Made by a program: the position numbers and the translations under genes | In this document: one piece after another, positions 24,589 to 33,604 of the stretch | Position numbering within the stretch: position 1 is the first letter of the stretch | Layout: each line of letters opens with the position of its first letter | The notes under the pieces: generated by a model | Databases searched by the model: none | The model's input: the letters and a program-made list of their open reading frames with translations, nothing else | What the model was told of the DNA's origin: nothing | Origin: Acidimicrobiaceae bacterium | GTDB lineage: Bacteria > Actinomycetota > Acidimicrobiia > Acidimicrobiales > Acidimicrobiaceae | Length of the DNA stretch: 46,320 nucleotides | Assembly (NCBI GenBank): GCA_013044385.1 | Contig: JABEUN010000066.1 | Location: 1-46,320, forward strand | Reading direction: 5' to 3'

Positions 24589-26203
24589 TGATGTGAGTGC
24601 AGCTAAGTTGACCACAGTCAGGGACGCGTCTTTTGATGTGCTTCGCATGACCGGCATGACCAGGATATTCTCCAATCCTGGATCGACGGAGATTCCGCTA
24701 TTGACAAACTTCCCTGACGAGTTTGACTTCATATTGGGACTGCATGAAGGTTCGGTCGTGGGCATGGCAACCGGCTTTGCGATTGCAACTGGCAGCCCTC
24801 AACTGGTGTTGTTGCACACTAGCGCTGGACTCGGAAATGCCGCTGGAGCGATCGCAACTGCAAGGGTCAACAGGGCACCTTTGGTGGTACTAGTCGGCCA
24901 GCAGGACCGCAGACACTTGGTGAATAGACCGTTCTTAGCAGGCGAATTAACTGGAATGGTGGGAAACTATCCGGTTTGGGAAGGCTTCCCAGTCCTAGCT
25001 AGAGACGTACCGACACTCCTTTTGAGAGCCTGGCACGAAGCAAATTCACGACGTGGTCCAGCTATTTTGATCGTTCCAATGGACGACTGGACAAATTCGG
25101 CGGATCCGCGCGGACTCTCGGCTCCTTCAAATATCGCCATTGGAGATGCCAGATCGTCTGCCGTAACGGAGGTGATCGATCTCCTGAATGGTGCTAGGAA
25201 TCCTGCGATTGTCGTGGGGTCTGACTGCGATAGTCATGTGGCCTGGGATGCGCTGGTTCAGCTAGCGGAACTGCTTCAATGCCCAGTATGGCAGGAGTCT
25301 TTCGGTGCCCGAGCGGGTTTCCCACAGGATCATCGACTTTTTGCCGGCCATATTCCTAGCGACAGGGCTCGAATGAGAAGCGTACTACGCGACAACGACG
25401 TCGTTTTGGTGGTCGGTGCACCTGCTTTTAGACAGTACCAATACCAAGATGGCGGGTTCGTTGCTGAAGGTACAAAGGTTCTGTTAATCACTGACAACCA
25501 GGAACTTGCCATCGAGAGTGTGGCTGAAAGAGCTCTCGTAGGGTCAATACCTGAACTCGTGAGAGCGATGGTCGCCTCATTGAATCGAAGGATCGCAGCC
25601 AGCCCGGTTGAACAGAAGTCGCCTCAAGCCCACGAGAGTTCGGGGGTAAAGCTGGATGTTGATTGGGTATTGCGAAAACTCGCAGAGCGCTTAGATCCGC
25701 GAACAATAGTCGTAGAGGAGTGTCCATCTGCTAGACCGATGTTGCACAGGTATATTTTGGCCAGAAGGCCACTTGGGTTTCTGAGTGCTGCAATGGGAGG
25801 TCTCGGATTCGCAATGCCGGCATCTCTCGGACTAAGAATGGCTGATTCAGCGCGCCCCGTATTGGCAATAGTGGGGGACGGATCTTCCATGTATTCGATA
25901 CAGTCATTATGGAGCGCTGCGAACTATGGAATCGGAGTACTTTTTGTCGTCCTAAACAACGGCCGCTACGAAGTCATGGACAGACTCGCCGAGGCAGCTG
26001 GTTGCAGCAATCCTCCTTGGCCTGCACTTTCGAATCTGGACGTAGCAGGTGTAGCCAGAGGTTTCGGTTGCGGTGCGGAAGTCGTTGAGACCAATGACCA
26101 GCTGATGACTGCCCTAGACAACCTGATACCGACGCTCGCTGAGCGCACGTCACCCTATCTGCTCGAGATTCGAGTGGGCGCAACGACCACCTTTGCTCCG
26201 TGA
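24572..26203 (+). CDS. ThDP-dependent 2-oxo acid decarboxylase, benzoylformate decarboxylase-like
   Basis: ThDP enzyme of 543 residues that matches benzoylformate decarboxylase along its length. Ser38 (SNPGS) and His82 (LLHTSAG) agree with BFD Ser26 and His70, and Glu59 (GLHEG) with the cofactor-activating Glu47. GDGSSMYSIQ with Asn462-463 is the ThDP-Mg site. The second catalytic His of BFD (His281, in FRYHQY) is Tyr289 here (FRQYQY), so substrate or chemistry may differ, for example an aliphatic 2-oxo acid or a carboligase. It overlaps the ATPase gene, closing the rightward arm. ATG 24578 is an alternative start. Confidence 0.8.
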   Translation: MDMSIDDVSAAKLTTVRDASFDVLRMTGMTRIFSNPGSTEIPLLTNFPDEFDFILGLHEGSVVGMATGFAIATGSPQLVLLHTSAGLGNAAGAIATARVNRAPLVVLVGQQDRRHLVNRPFLAGELTGMVGNYPVWEGFPVLARDVPTLLLRAWHEANSRRGPAILIVPMDDWTNSADPRGLSAPSNIAIGDARSSAVTEVIDLLNGARNPAIVVGSDCDSHVAWDALVQLAELLQCPVWQESFGARAGFPQDHRLFAGHIPSDRARMRSVLRDNDVVLVVGAPAFRQYQYQDGGFVAEGTKVLLITDNQELAIESVAERALVGSIPELVRAMVASLNRRIAASPVEQKSPQAHESSGVKLDVDWVLRKLAERLDPRTIVVEECPSARPMLHRYILARRPLGFLSAAMGGLGFAMPASLGLRMADSARPVLAIVGDGSSMYSIQSLWSAANYGIGVLFVVLNNGRYEVMDRLAEAAGCSNPPWPALSNLDVAGVARGFGCGAEVVETNDQLMTALDNLIPTLAERTSPYLLEIRVGATTTFAP

Positions 26204-26702
26204 TCGATAGAGGTCCAAGTAGGGTAGAGCGGTAGCGTTCGGGAAATATACAGAATGAAGTCAAGGTGACAGTTGGATAGCGCTACCACCAGGCAAGCGT
26301 TGCGGTTTTAATGCGTCACTTTGCACCGCCTATGGGTTCTTTTTGACGAGTCGCCGGTGCAGTCACTTAGTACTGAAATTTTCTCCCGATATCTCAATTT
26401 CCAATTCGCCGCTTTCCTGTCATGAACTTCTTGAGGACTAGTTGAGAGCGCTCAGACGGGGTCTTTCAACCCGAGGTTACTGGGGCTTGACGTTGTAAGT
26501 CGTGGCTGATTCATCTGTTAGAGGGATCTTCATGGCTCTGCACTGGCTAGGTCGAACTACTTTGCGGAACCCGCAATGCTCCTTGGTCAGGAAGGTGGGT
26601 TGTCACTCAATTGAAGCTTGTTGTTCGCAAGACTTAGTTACTTTAGGCGTTTCGCTTACCGTATCCGCTCAAGCCGCACAGTTAGAGATTCGATAGTTAC
26701 AT
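26204..26702. other. gene-free stretch before the chemoreceptor gene
   Basis: About 500 bases with no gene. A loose inverted repeat (GGTAGCG at 26231, CGCTACC at 26281) is too far apart to call a terminator. I see no clear promoter or flagellar-type sigma site before 26703. Confidence 0.4.
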
Positions 26703-27908
26703 ATGACGAGGAGCACGGCAAAAGCGGAGGTCAAGAGGCTGACCGCAGTATTGGATCACGTGGATAATGTAGTGATGCTCTGCGACACTACGAATGAAAA
26801 TCGTATCTTCTACATGAACGCCTCGGCGAAAAAGATATTGGAGAAATACGCCTCCCACTTGGCCGAGGCGCTCCGTGGCGCCGATGTCAGGAATGTCTTC
26901 GGAAATTCGATACACCAGTTCCAGCGAGAGCCCGATCGAATTCGGGCGATTTTCAAGGATATGGCCGAGGGTCGTGCCCCTTCCCATCAGGCTGACATTC
27001 TGATGGGCGAGGTATGTTTCCGGACCAAGGCCTACCCCATATGGCATCACAAGGATCCGAAGAGGCTCGTTTGTTTTGCCGCAGTCTGGTCGGATGTGAC
27101 TTCGGAGAAAAACTCTGAACGGGAGCGAAAGAGCATCGCAGAAGCGGCGTCAAGAGAACTCGCTGAAAAGGTCAACCAGATTGCCGTAGCGGTCAAGGAG
27201 ATGAGCATCTCTGTGGCGGAGGTTGCTCAATCGACCCAGAGTGCTTCTGTCAACGTTGGATCTGCTACTGACGGCGTATCGAGTGGTATAGAGATAGTCC
27301 GGCGAGCATCGACTTCTATGAGAGACGTCTCAGATGTTGTTGCATCTGCGAGTGGAATAGTGGCGGATCTCGGCGAACAGTCTGAACAGATTGGCGAGAT
27401 TGTCGTCTCTATCAAGGGGATAGCCGATCAGACCAATCTGCTTGCCCTAAACGCAGCTATTGAAGCCGCACGCGCTGGTGCTGCAGGACGTGGATTCGCG
27501 GTGGTGGCCGACGAGGTTCGACAACTTGCAGAGCGGGCAAGGTTGGCGGCGTCGGAAATTAGCGACCGTATTGGAGCCATGAGGCTTGGGACAGCATCGG
27601 CCGTCCAGGCGATGGAGCTGTCGAAGGAGAAGGCGAGTGTAGGTGTTGAACTGGCCGCCCAGGCAGACTCGTCACTAGAAGGCATCGTCGCTGACATTGT
27701 GATGGTCAGAGATGTTGTAGTTCGGATCGCTGCTGCAACCGAGGAACAGAGTGCTGTGTCGGCGGAAATCTCTGAGAGTCTGAGCTTGATCATCAAAGAT
27801 CAAATTGAAGACGGGGATGCCTCTGCTTCGGAGAGGCGCTTTGGTGCAAACCGGGGCGAGAGTTCTTCTGACCTTGCAGGTCGAGCCGCTGCACTATTTG
27901 GCCACTAA
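26703..27908 (+). CDS. soluble PAS-MCP signal transducer
   Basis: 401-residue chemoreceptor-like protein without membrane segments. Residues about 12-135 are a PAS domain: [12 protein letters not shown], the middle [18 protein letters not shown] and the final VWSDVTSEK match PAS domains often fused to MCPs. Then come a helical segment (140-235) and the MCP signalling hairpin [20 protein letters not shown] (240-259), followed by [18 protein letters not shown]; the far end ([12 protein letters not shown]) pairs back. The hairpin is what CheA and CheW bind. No che, flagellar or pilus genes are in the window. The C-terminus lacks a CheR/CheB tether. What the PAS senses is unknown. The ATG at 26703 has no clear ribosome site. 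Confidence 0.82.
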   Translation: MTRSTAKAEVKRLTAVLDHVDNVVMLCDTTNENRIFYMNASAKKILEKYASHLAEALRGADVRNVFGNSIHQFQREPDRIRAIFKDMAEGRAPSHQADILMGEVCFRTKAYPIWHHKDPKRLVCFAAVWSDVTSEKNSERERKSIAEAASRELAEKVNQIAVAVKEMSISVAEVAQSTQSASVNVGSATDGVSSGIEIVRRASTSMRDVSDVVASASGIVADLGEQSEQIGEIVVSIKGIADQTNLLALNAAIEAARAGAAGRGFAVVADEVRQLAERARLAASEISDRIGAMRLGTASAVQAMELSKEKASVGVELAAQADSSLEGIVADIVMVRDVVVRIAAATEEQSAVSAEISESLSLIIKDQIEDGDASASERRFGANRGESSSDLAGRAAALFGH

Positions 27909-28676
27909 CTACACCTTGTCGTCCAGCAACTTTTACGCTCAATCGCCCTGGTCAGAATTACGAGGTCGATTCGATAACCGAAGTGCATATTGATGCTGAA
28001 TATCTCAGAAATGGCAGTCTCTTTGAGTCATTAATTGGAGCCTAGGACGTAGCGACCGTATGCATTTAAGGATTTGACCGTTCATCAACACTCTGGGCGA
28101 GTTCCCACTTAGGTGGTCGATTTCCGCCCTTGGACTTGAAAGGTGCGCACTGTGGCATCTCGGAGGATTCAGCAAGAAATCGCATCTTGGCAAGACAAAC
28201 TTGCTCCGTTTTGGTTTTGTACCACAGCGCCTCTGACCGGATGTTAGCTGTGATCTACCTGCATGCTCAGGAGTTTTGCCACCCAGTGCCCCGACATTCA
28301 GAAAGTGTCTGTTTTCGACTGCGACCTAGGTGCCGATCGCTGAGGTGAGGAGACCTAGTCGGAGTGCAGTAGTAGAAGTAAACGACCAAGCGTGGCTGGC
28401 CAAATCGCGAAACGAGATCTGGGGCAGATGAACGGTCGGCTCTATAGGTAGACCAATTTGCCGCTACGCCGTTTTATTGTTCCGACCAAAGCTCACTTAG
28501 CAATGTGAACAAAGCCTGCCTAGGGCTGCGGTGTTTCGACTCGGGGGGTCCAGCTCAGAGATGTATTATCCGGAGAAAGTTAAGCGTGAATTAGCGCCTG
28601 GGAAGGTGGATCCTACTTAAGTTCGTTTTGCCGTTAGTTGGTTATGACGGCGCTACTGCAGAACCTAAACGAGAGT
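27909..28676. other. long gene-free stretch before module 3
   Basis: About 770 bases with many stops in all frames and no long frame. No tRNA fold, array or insertion sequence end was recognised. The last 60 bases before the next gene carry the promoter and operator listed separately. A small RNA or decayed gene could be present, but nothing shows it. Confidence 0.4.
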
Positions 28677-28705
28677 TTCAGATTTCTACAAACGATTGCT
28701 ATGAT
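28677..28705 (+). promoter_or_regulatory. probable promoter of the molybdenum hydroxylase-LacI operon
   Basis: -35 TTCAGA (28677-28682), a 17-base spacer and -10 TATGAT (28700-28705). A start near 28712 gives a short leader and rules out translation from TTG 28705. The spacer contains a LacI-type site abutting the -10. Confidence 0.5.
28687..28700. promoter_or_regulatory. LacI-type operator, site A
   Basis: TACAAACGATTGCT matches the general LacI/GalR consensus TGNAANCGNTTNCA at 8 of 10 fixed places, with the central CG at 28693-28694. It shares CAANCG and TGC with sites B (33199) and C (33512). It fills the promoter spacer and its last base is the first of the -10. Confidence 0.6.
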
Positions 28706-28734
28706 TGCGCACCAGTCGACATTGTTTACGCGAT

Positions 28735-31029
28735 ATGCTTCCCACCATGGTGAACACGTACCGGAAATATGTCGGGAGGTCCCTCCATCGCTGCGAGGAT
28801 GAGCACTTTTTGCGCGGTGAAGGTACTTATGTTGCAAATATGGAGTCACACGATGCAATTTGTATGGCCGTGGTGCGGGCTACCATCGCACACGGACGCA
28901 TCCTGGGCATCGACAGCTCGTTCGCTAGGACTATGCCTGGTGTCATAGATGTAGTGACTGGATCTGAGATCGTCGCCAATACCGGAAGATTCGTACCGGT
29001 AGTCCAGCTTGGAGCATCGGTCACTGCGCCGGGACTACCAATAGCAGCTGATGAGAGTGTCCAGTATGTTGGCCAGGTGGTTGCTGCTGTGTTTGCAACT
29101 TCTCAGAGAGCTGCCATCGACGCCGTCAATGAGGTGATTGTTGATTACGATTCCCTGCCGGTGATTTCCGATATCCAAACCGCTAGATCAGGGGAGTACC
29201 TGATCCATCCGGAACTCGGGAGCAACATAGGTCTTCGGTGGCACGGTGGCGCAAACTATGAAGCAACTACCAGGTCTGCAAGAAAGGTTAGACGCACTTT
29301 CAAGATGCCTAGATTGATTGCCTCGCCAATGGAACCAAGGGCTTGTGTGGCATCTTATGACGAGGAAGGCGAGAGCTTCGAACTCATATGCTCCGCGCAG
29401 GACCCCCATCGACCGAAAGCTCAACTAGCAGAGCTTCTTGGCGTCTCCGAAGAGAAGGTACGGGTCATAGTTCCAGACGTTGGCGGAGCGTTTGGAGCTA
29501 AGGGCTCGATCGCCACCGAGTACGCGATTGCGGCTTACTGTGCAAGGCGACTTGGACAGCGCATTCGATGGATCGAAGAACGCGGCGAGAATATGACCGG
29601 GGGTTACCAAGGTCGAGGCATGGAGATAACAGTAGAGATTGCCGTTATGGACGACGGTAGATTTGTTGGCCTGAAGTCGTTGGTTGAAGCAGATCTTGGT
29701 GCATACGTATATCCGCTTACGACTGGAGTTCCAATTTCCGCTGCCGTTCTCATGACGGGTAACTACGTTTTCCAATCGGCAGAGGCCGATGTTATCGGTT
29801 ACCATACCAACGCCGTCCCGACCGGGCCTTACCGAGGGGCAGGCAGACCCGAAGCCGGCTTCTGCATCGAAAGAATCGTGGATGCAGCGGCGGCGGACCT
29901 CGGGTTCGATCCGGTCGAATTGAGAAGGATCAACCTGGTGCATAGTTCGGAAATGCCGTATACGACCCCGTTGGGGGTGGTATTTGACTCGGGCAACTAT
30001 TCGCAGGTGTTAGAGATGACAAGTGCATCGCTGAACGCCACCTACACGAAGGTTCGGAGTCACCTCTCTCCGGGAATGTTGGTTGGCAAGGGTCTATCGC
30101 TGTATATAGAACGTGCCGCTCCGGGTTTTTGGGAGCGAGGATCGGTCGAGATTGATCCAGATGGCCTCGTTTCCGCTAGCAGTGGATCTAGCAGTCATGG
30201 TCAGGGCCACGCGATATCGTTCGCGCAGATCATTGCAGATCAACTCGGTGTTTCACCTGAACTGGTCCAGTTAAGAGAGGGCGATTCCGCAGATGGGGAC
30301 GGAGTTGGAACTTTTGGATCGCGTTCAATGACCCTTGGCGGTGAGGCGCTAAATCTAGCCAGTATCGAAGTCCGGCGGATGGCCGTCGACCGAGCGTCAA
30401 AGTACTTCGAAGTCGAGCCGGAGGAGATCGTCTATGAACTTGGGCGGATGTACGTAACGGGCTCACCGAGCCGTGATATTGATATTTTTTCCGTGGCGGC
30501 AGTAGCCCGTGATGCTGGCGAACCGCTTGTGTCCGAGATCCGATCCCGCATTGAAGTGCCTGTTATCTCATTCGGTGGATACGGCGTGGTGGTTTCCGTA
30601 GACCCAGATACGGGCGAGGCGAGGGTGCAAGCCGTCGTCGCCGTAGATGATGCAGGAACACTCATCAACCCAATGCTTGCTGAAGGGCAGGTATTGGGAG
30701 CAGCTATGCAGGGTATCGGTCAAGCGCTCTACGAAGAGGCTATCTACGATGAGGATGGCCAACTTCTGACAGGATCTTTCCTCGACTACCTGATCCCGAG
30801 TTCCAGCGAAGCGGGATACAGCTTCGAAGGGACCTTTCTTGAGACCCCCACTCCGTACACAAGCCTCGGTGCCAAAGGCATAGGTGAGGCTGGCACGATC
30901 GCACTCCCTCCGGCCGTAGTGGCGGCCGTAGGAGATGCCATTGGCGTGGTAGATTCCTTGGTCCCGGACATGCCGCTTACTCCCGAAAAAGTTTGGAGAG
31001 CGCTGGCCATAAGAAAGTCGCATAGCTGA
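28735..31029 (+). CDS. molybdenum hydroxylase large subunit (xanthine dehydrogenase/CoxL superfamily)
   Basis: Molybdopterin-binding large subunit of a hydroxylase that inserts water-derived oxygen into a C-H bond of an aldehyde or N-heteroaromatic substrate. 764 residues. Visible are the opening KYVGRSLHRCEDEHFLRGEG, GGAFGAKG at 250-257, PYRGAGRPEA at 365-374 (so not the CO dehydrogenase active-site loop with Cys), SSSHGQGHAISFAQ, and GIGEAG with the catalytic Glu718. ATG 28735 fits the promoter; 28747 is an alternative. The 2Fe-2S and FAD subunits that normally sit beside it are absent, and this protein shows no such domains. The LacI gene follows 29 bases later. Confidence 0.83.
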   Translation: MLPTMVNTYRKYVGRSLHRCEDEHFLRGEGTYVANMESHDAICMAVVRATIAHGRILGIDSSFARTMPGVIDVVTGSEIVANTGRFVPVVQLGASVTAPGLPIAADESVQYVGQVVAAVFATSQRAAIDAVNEVIVDYDSLPVISDIQTARSGEYLIHPELGSNIGLRWHGGANYEATTRSARKVRRTFKMPRLIASPMEPRACVASYDEEGESFELICSAQDPHRPKAQLAELLGVSEEKVRVIVPDVGGAFGAKGSIATEYAIAAYCARRLGQRIRWIEERGENMTGGYQGRGMEITVEIAVMDDGRFVGLKSLVEADLGAYVYPLTTGVPISAAVLMTGNYVFQSAEADVIGYHTNAVPTGPYRGAGRPEAGFCIERIVDAAAADLGFDPVELRRINLVHSSEMPYTTPLGVVFDSGNYSQVLEMTSASLNATYTKVRSHLSPGMLVGKGLSLYIERAAPGFWERGSVEIDPDGLVSASSGSSSHGQGHAISFAQIIADQLGVSPELVQLREGDSADGDGVGTFGSRSMTLGGEALNLASIEVRRMAVDRASKYFEVEPEEIVYELGRMYVTGSPSRDIDIFSVAAVARDAGEPLVSEIRSRIEVPVISFGGYGVVVSVDPDTGEARVQAVVAVDDAGTLINPMLAEGQVLGAAMQGIGQALYEEAIYDEDGQLLTGSFLDYLIPSSSEAGYSFEGTFLETPTPYTSLGAKGIGEAGTIALPPAVVAAVGDAIGVVDSLVPDMPLTPEKVWRALAIRKSHS

Positions 31030-31058
31030 TCAAATGCTCTTCGAAGGGGAGTCCAGAA

Positions 31059-32093
31059 GTGAATGAGCGGAGTGTAACCCTAAGGGACGTTGCAAAGCGG
31101 GCCGGAGTCCATCCAGCAACTGCATCCAGAGCCCTCAATGAAGAGACGCGGGCTCGAGGGCTGGTCAACTCCGATACGGTAGCCCGGGTCATGCAGGCTG
31201 CCCGAGAATTGAACTACTCGCCTGATCCAGTGGCTAGGAGTCTTAAGACGCGTAGATCCCACACCGTTGGAGTCCTGATTCCCGACCTAACCAACCCGCT
31301 GTTTCCACCAATAATTCGAGGAATCGAAGACAGGTTGGCCCAAAGCGGATATGTCGCGCTTCTCGGGAACACAGATAACGATCCAGATCGTGAGAAGCTC
31401 GTACTTTCAGGAATGCGAACCCGCAGGGTAGACGGATTGGTACTTGCCACTGCGAGACGCCGGTACAGCGTCCTAAGCGAATTGAATATGGGCGACCTAC
31501 CTATCGTGCTTGTGAACCGTGTAGTTGAGGATCGAGCCCTTCCATCGGTCGCGACCGATGATGCTGCCGGTATTGCAATGGCTGTCACCCATCTGGTTTC
31601 ACTCGGTCATACAAGAATCGCCCACGTCGCTGGCCCACAGGAGCTGTCCACTGGTGCTGGACGATTGTCGGGATTTATTATGGCTATGGAAGCAGCAGGT
31701 CTTGAGGTGGGATCGGAATCGATCACATACGCCGAGAATTTTTCGGTTGCAGCGGGGACAAAGTGTTGTCGGGAACTTGTTGCGCACAAGCTCCATCCAA
31801 CTGCGATCGTTGCTGGAAATGACATGTTGGCTATCGGCTGCTACCAGGCACTTGAGGAGAGCGGACTAAAGTGCCCAGCCGACGTCTCCGTAGTCGGATT
31901 CAATGACATCTCCTTTTCGAGCAGGTTGTCGCCGCCACTGACATCGGTGAGATTTCCCCACTACCAGGTTGGCATTGAAGTGGCTCAGCTAATTCTTGAG
32001 AGAATTCAGGCTCCTACGGCGCCGACTAAAGTACTCTTTCTGCCACCTGAGCTCGTCGTCAGGGGTTCGACAGCGAAAGTAGCGACTCCTTAA
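31059..32093 (+). CDS. LacI-family transcriptional regulator
   Basis: 344-residue repressor. The helix-turn-helix and hinge are clear: VTLRDVAKRAGVHPATASRAL, then NYSPDPVARSLKTRRSHTVGV. The periplasmic-binding-like ligand domain follows (LIPDLTNPLFPPIIRGIED, DGLVLATARR, AIVAGNDMLAIGCYQAL, PLTSVRFPHYQVG). It is co-transcribed with the hydroxylase subunit. Three LacI-type sites at 28687, 33199 and 33512 make it the likely controller of module 3, including its own operon. The effector would be a pathway substrate, not necessarily a sugar. The GTG start is 31059; a GGGGAG lies upstream. It is convergent with the hydrolase gene, 20 bases apart. Confidence 0.86.
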   Translation: MNERSVTLRDVAKRAGVHPATASRALNEETRARGLVNSDTVARVMQAARELNYSPDPVARSLKTRRSHTVGVLIPDLTNPLFPPIIRGIEDRLAQSGYVALLGNTDNDPDREKLVLSGMRTRRVDGLVLATARRRYSVLSELNMGDLPIVLVNRVVEDRALPSVATDDAAGIAMAVTHLVSLGHTRIAHVAGPQELSTGAGRLSGFIMAMEAAGLEVGSESITYAENFSVAAGTKCCRELVAHKLHPTAIVAGNDMLAIGCYQALEESGLKCPADVSVVGFNDISFSSRLSPPLTSVRFPHYQVGIEVAQLILERIQAPTAPTKVLFLPPELVVRGSTAKVATP

Positions 32094-32113
32094 GCAAGGT
32101 TGAATGAGGAGGA

Positions 32114-33187
32114 TTATTGTGCTTTCAGGACCTCTGCAAGGAAGTCAGCGGACGCAGGGCGATGATGATGGATCATGTTTGCACATCCATGATTTCCAGA
32201 CTCGAGCAGGATTAGCTTGGATGGCCCTTGGCTCTCGGCAATTTTGATCGTGTCGCGCCAGTCGAATAGAGCATCTTTCTTTCCGGCTATGACCAGCAGT
32301 GGAGCAGTCAGCTTCGCTAATGATTCCTCAAGTCGGAACTGATCGGCTAGATCCATCGCATCCTGTTCATCTTTGCACTTTCCTCGAATGATGAAAGCCT
32401 CCTTGGTCAACGATGGGAGTCCGTTCCAGCTGGCCCGTAGGTTGTAAGGGCCAGAGAGACTGACGCAAGCTTTGAAACGCCCATCATGAGCTGTGGCTCT
32501 TATCGCGTAGTAACCGCCGAGGCTGACGCCGAACACACCCAGACGAGTAAGGTCGAGTTCGTCTTCTCCAGCTAAAGCATCAACAAGAGCTCCTGTTGCG
32601 AGTTCATAACGAGGCTCGATTCCAAAATCTCGCTCCGATTCACCTTGGCCAGGGCCATCTAGTGAGATGGTCGCCAGACCGCGTGAATGCATGACGGACT
32701 CCAGATCTCGGAACTCCTCCTTTGTGGAGTCCAGTCCAGGGATGAGAATAACGACTGGCGAGGGCCTAGATGTACCTGGTGGAACACGAAGAATTGCTGT
32801 CAAGTGACCATTACGGTATGGGACCTTTATGTACCTACCTGGAGGATTCAAAAAAGGAAGAGCCCTGGTCAAACAGGTGACCGCCCTTCGGTGTGCAGCA
32901 ACCTCGGCACCTCGATCAGGTCCGAAGAGGAACTTTGCAAAGTGAAAGTAAGTAGCAGCCCTGGCTAGGTGCTCGCCGGCACTTGTTGTCCTCCCGTCGG
33001 CCAAAGCCGCCTCGGCGAGTTGTGCATAGCCTTCGGCTTCAGTTGACCAGCTAGCGCACCAATCATCCCAAGTTGTTATCCGACCAGTGATACGGGCAAG
33101 GTCACTGGCATCCACACCATTTGCAGTGAAGCGCGGTGCCCAGTTCGTCAGTGCTATTTGGAGAGCTGAAGCCCCCGATTCAGTCAT
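32114..33187 (-). CDS. alpha/beta hydrolase, 2,6-dihydroxypseudooxynicotine hydrolase-like
   Basis: 357-residue serine hydrolase with a helical N-terminal lid. The lid resembles that of the C-C bond hydrolase of nicotine breakdown and its FrsA-like relatives: WDDWCASWSTEAEGYAQL, TSAGEHLARAATYFHFAKFLF. The core has the nucleophile Ser222 in FGVSLGGYYA, Asp305 in GKKDALF and His333 in GNHGC, plus LDGPGQGES. Members cleave 1,3-diketones or related C-C or ester bonds; the substrate here is unknown. ATG 33187 has no ribosome site, and the -10 at 33194-33199 predicts transcription starting at or next to the ATG, so the mRNA may be leaderless. Site B covers its promoter spacer. Confidence 0.8.
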   Translation of the reverse strand: MTESGASALQIALTNWAPRFTANGVDASDLARITGRITTWDDWCASWSTEAEGYAQLAEAALADGRTTSAGEHLARAATYFHFAKFLFGPDRGAEVAAHRRAVTCLTRALPFLNPPGRYIKVPYRNGHLTAILRVPPGTSRPSPVVILIPGLDSTKEEFRDLESVMHSRGLATISLDGPGQGESERDFGIEPRYELATGALVDALAGEDELDLTRLGVFGVSLGGYYAIRATAHDGRFKACVSLSGPYNLRASWNGLPSLTKEAFIIRGKCKDEQDAMDLADQFRLEESLAKLTAPLLVIAGKKDALFDWRDTIKIAESQGPSKLILLESGNHGCANMIHHHRPASADFLAEVLKAQ

Positions 33188-33193
33188 CAGATT

Positions 33194-33223
33194 ATTATTG
33201 CACTCGATTGTGTTGCGTGCCAG
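33194..33223 (-). promoter_or_regulatory. possible promoter of the alpha/beta hydrolase gene
   Basis: On the minus strand: -35 CTGGCA (33223-33218), an 18-base spacer and -10 AATAAT (33199-33194). The expected start is about 33187, the A of the ATG. Operator site B lies in the spacer. Confidence 0.4.
33199..33212. promoter_or_regulatory. LacI-type operator, site B
   Basis: On the minus strand it reads CACAATCGAGTGCA. It shares 10 of 14 bases with site C, including CAANCG and GTGCA, and abuts the -10 of the hydrolase promoter as sites A and C do with theirs. As a LacI consensus match it is the weakest of the three (about 7 of 10 fixed places). Confidence 0.45.
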
Positions 33224-33502
33224 TCGCTGTAGACACTTATGGCTTACAGAATATCGTTTAAGTAGAAATCAGCGAGTGATAACTACACAAAACTACCAGT
33301 TCATCCGGCGGAAAGCGCTGCTAAATGGGCATTGTAGACCATGTCAGTGCCAAATGTGTTTCGATTGCATCTAAATACCCAATACAAGCTATTTGAACTC
33401 GCTTGGTATCTGTGAAAAGTGAAGAGCTGATATTTCCAGTCAATACGAACACGCAGCTAGATAGGTATATAAGTAAAATGTTTGCCGGTTTGTTGATTTA
33501 AT
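33224..33502. other. gene-free middle of the divergent module 3 control region
   Basis: The 417-base gap between the hydrolase and dehydrogenase genes is AT-rich. The control sites lie at its two ends. This middle part shows no gene or further LacI-type site that I could find. Confidence 0.45.
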
Positions 33503-33531
33503 TTGGACTACTGCAACCGTGTGCATAAAAT
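33503..33531 (+). promoter_or_regulatory. promoter of the long module 3 operon
   Basis: -35 TTGGAC (33503-33508), a 17-base spacer and -10 TAAAAT (33526-33531, five of six). Start near 33538, giving a leader of about 65 bases. Operator site C fills the 3' part of the spacer. Confidence 0.55.
33512..33525. promoter_or_regulatory. LacI-type operator, site C
   Basis: TGCAACCGTGTGCA matches the LacI/GalR consensus TGNAANCGNTTNCA at 9 of 10 fixed places, with CG at the centre. It ends exactly where the -10 begins. Binding would block RNA polymerase at the operon that carries the transporter and enzymes. Confidence 0.65.
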
Positions 33532-33604
33532 CTACTGTATTATCTCAACTCAAGGTGGTTGGAGATAGTCGGATTTCGCCAACGCGACCACGACAAGGAG
33601 TATC

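Noticed and set aside
26231-26287. GGTAGCG/CGCTACC inverted repeat after the ThDP decarboxylase gene
   Set aside because: Loop of more than 40 bases and no T tract, so not called a terminator.
28705-28734. TTG start for the molybdenum hydroxylase subunit
   Set aside because: It overlaps the predicted -10 and adds residues unlike the family.
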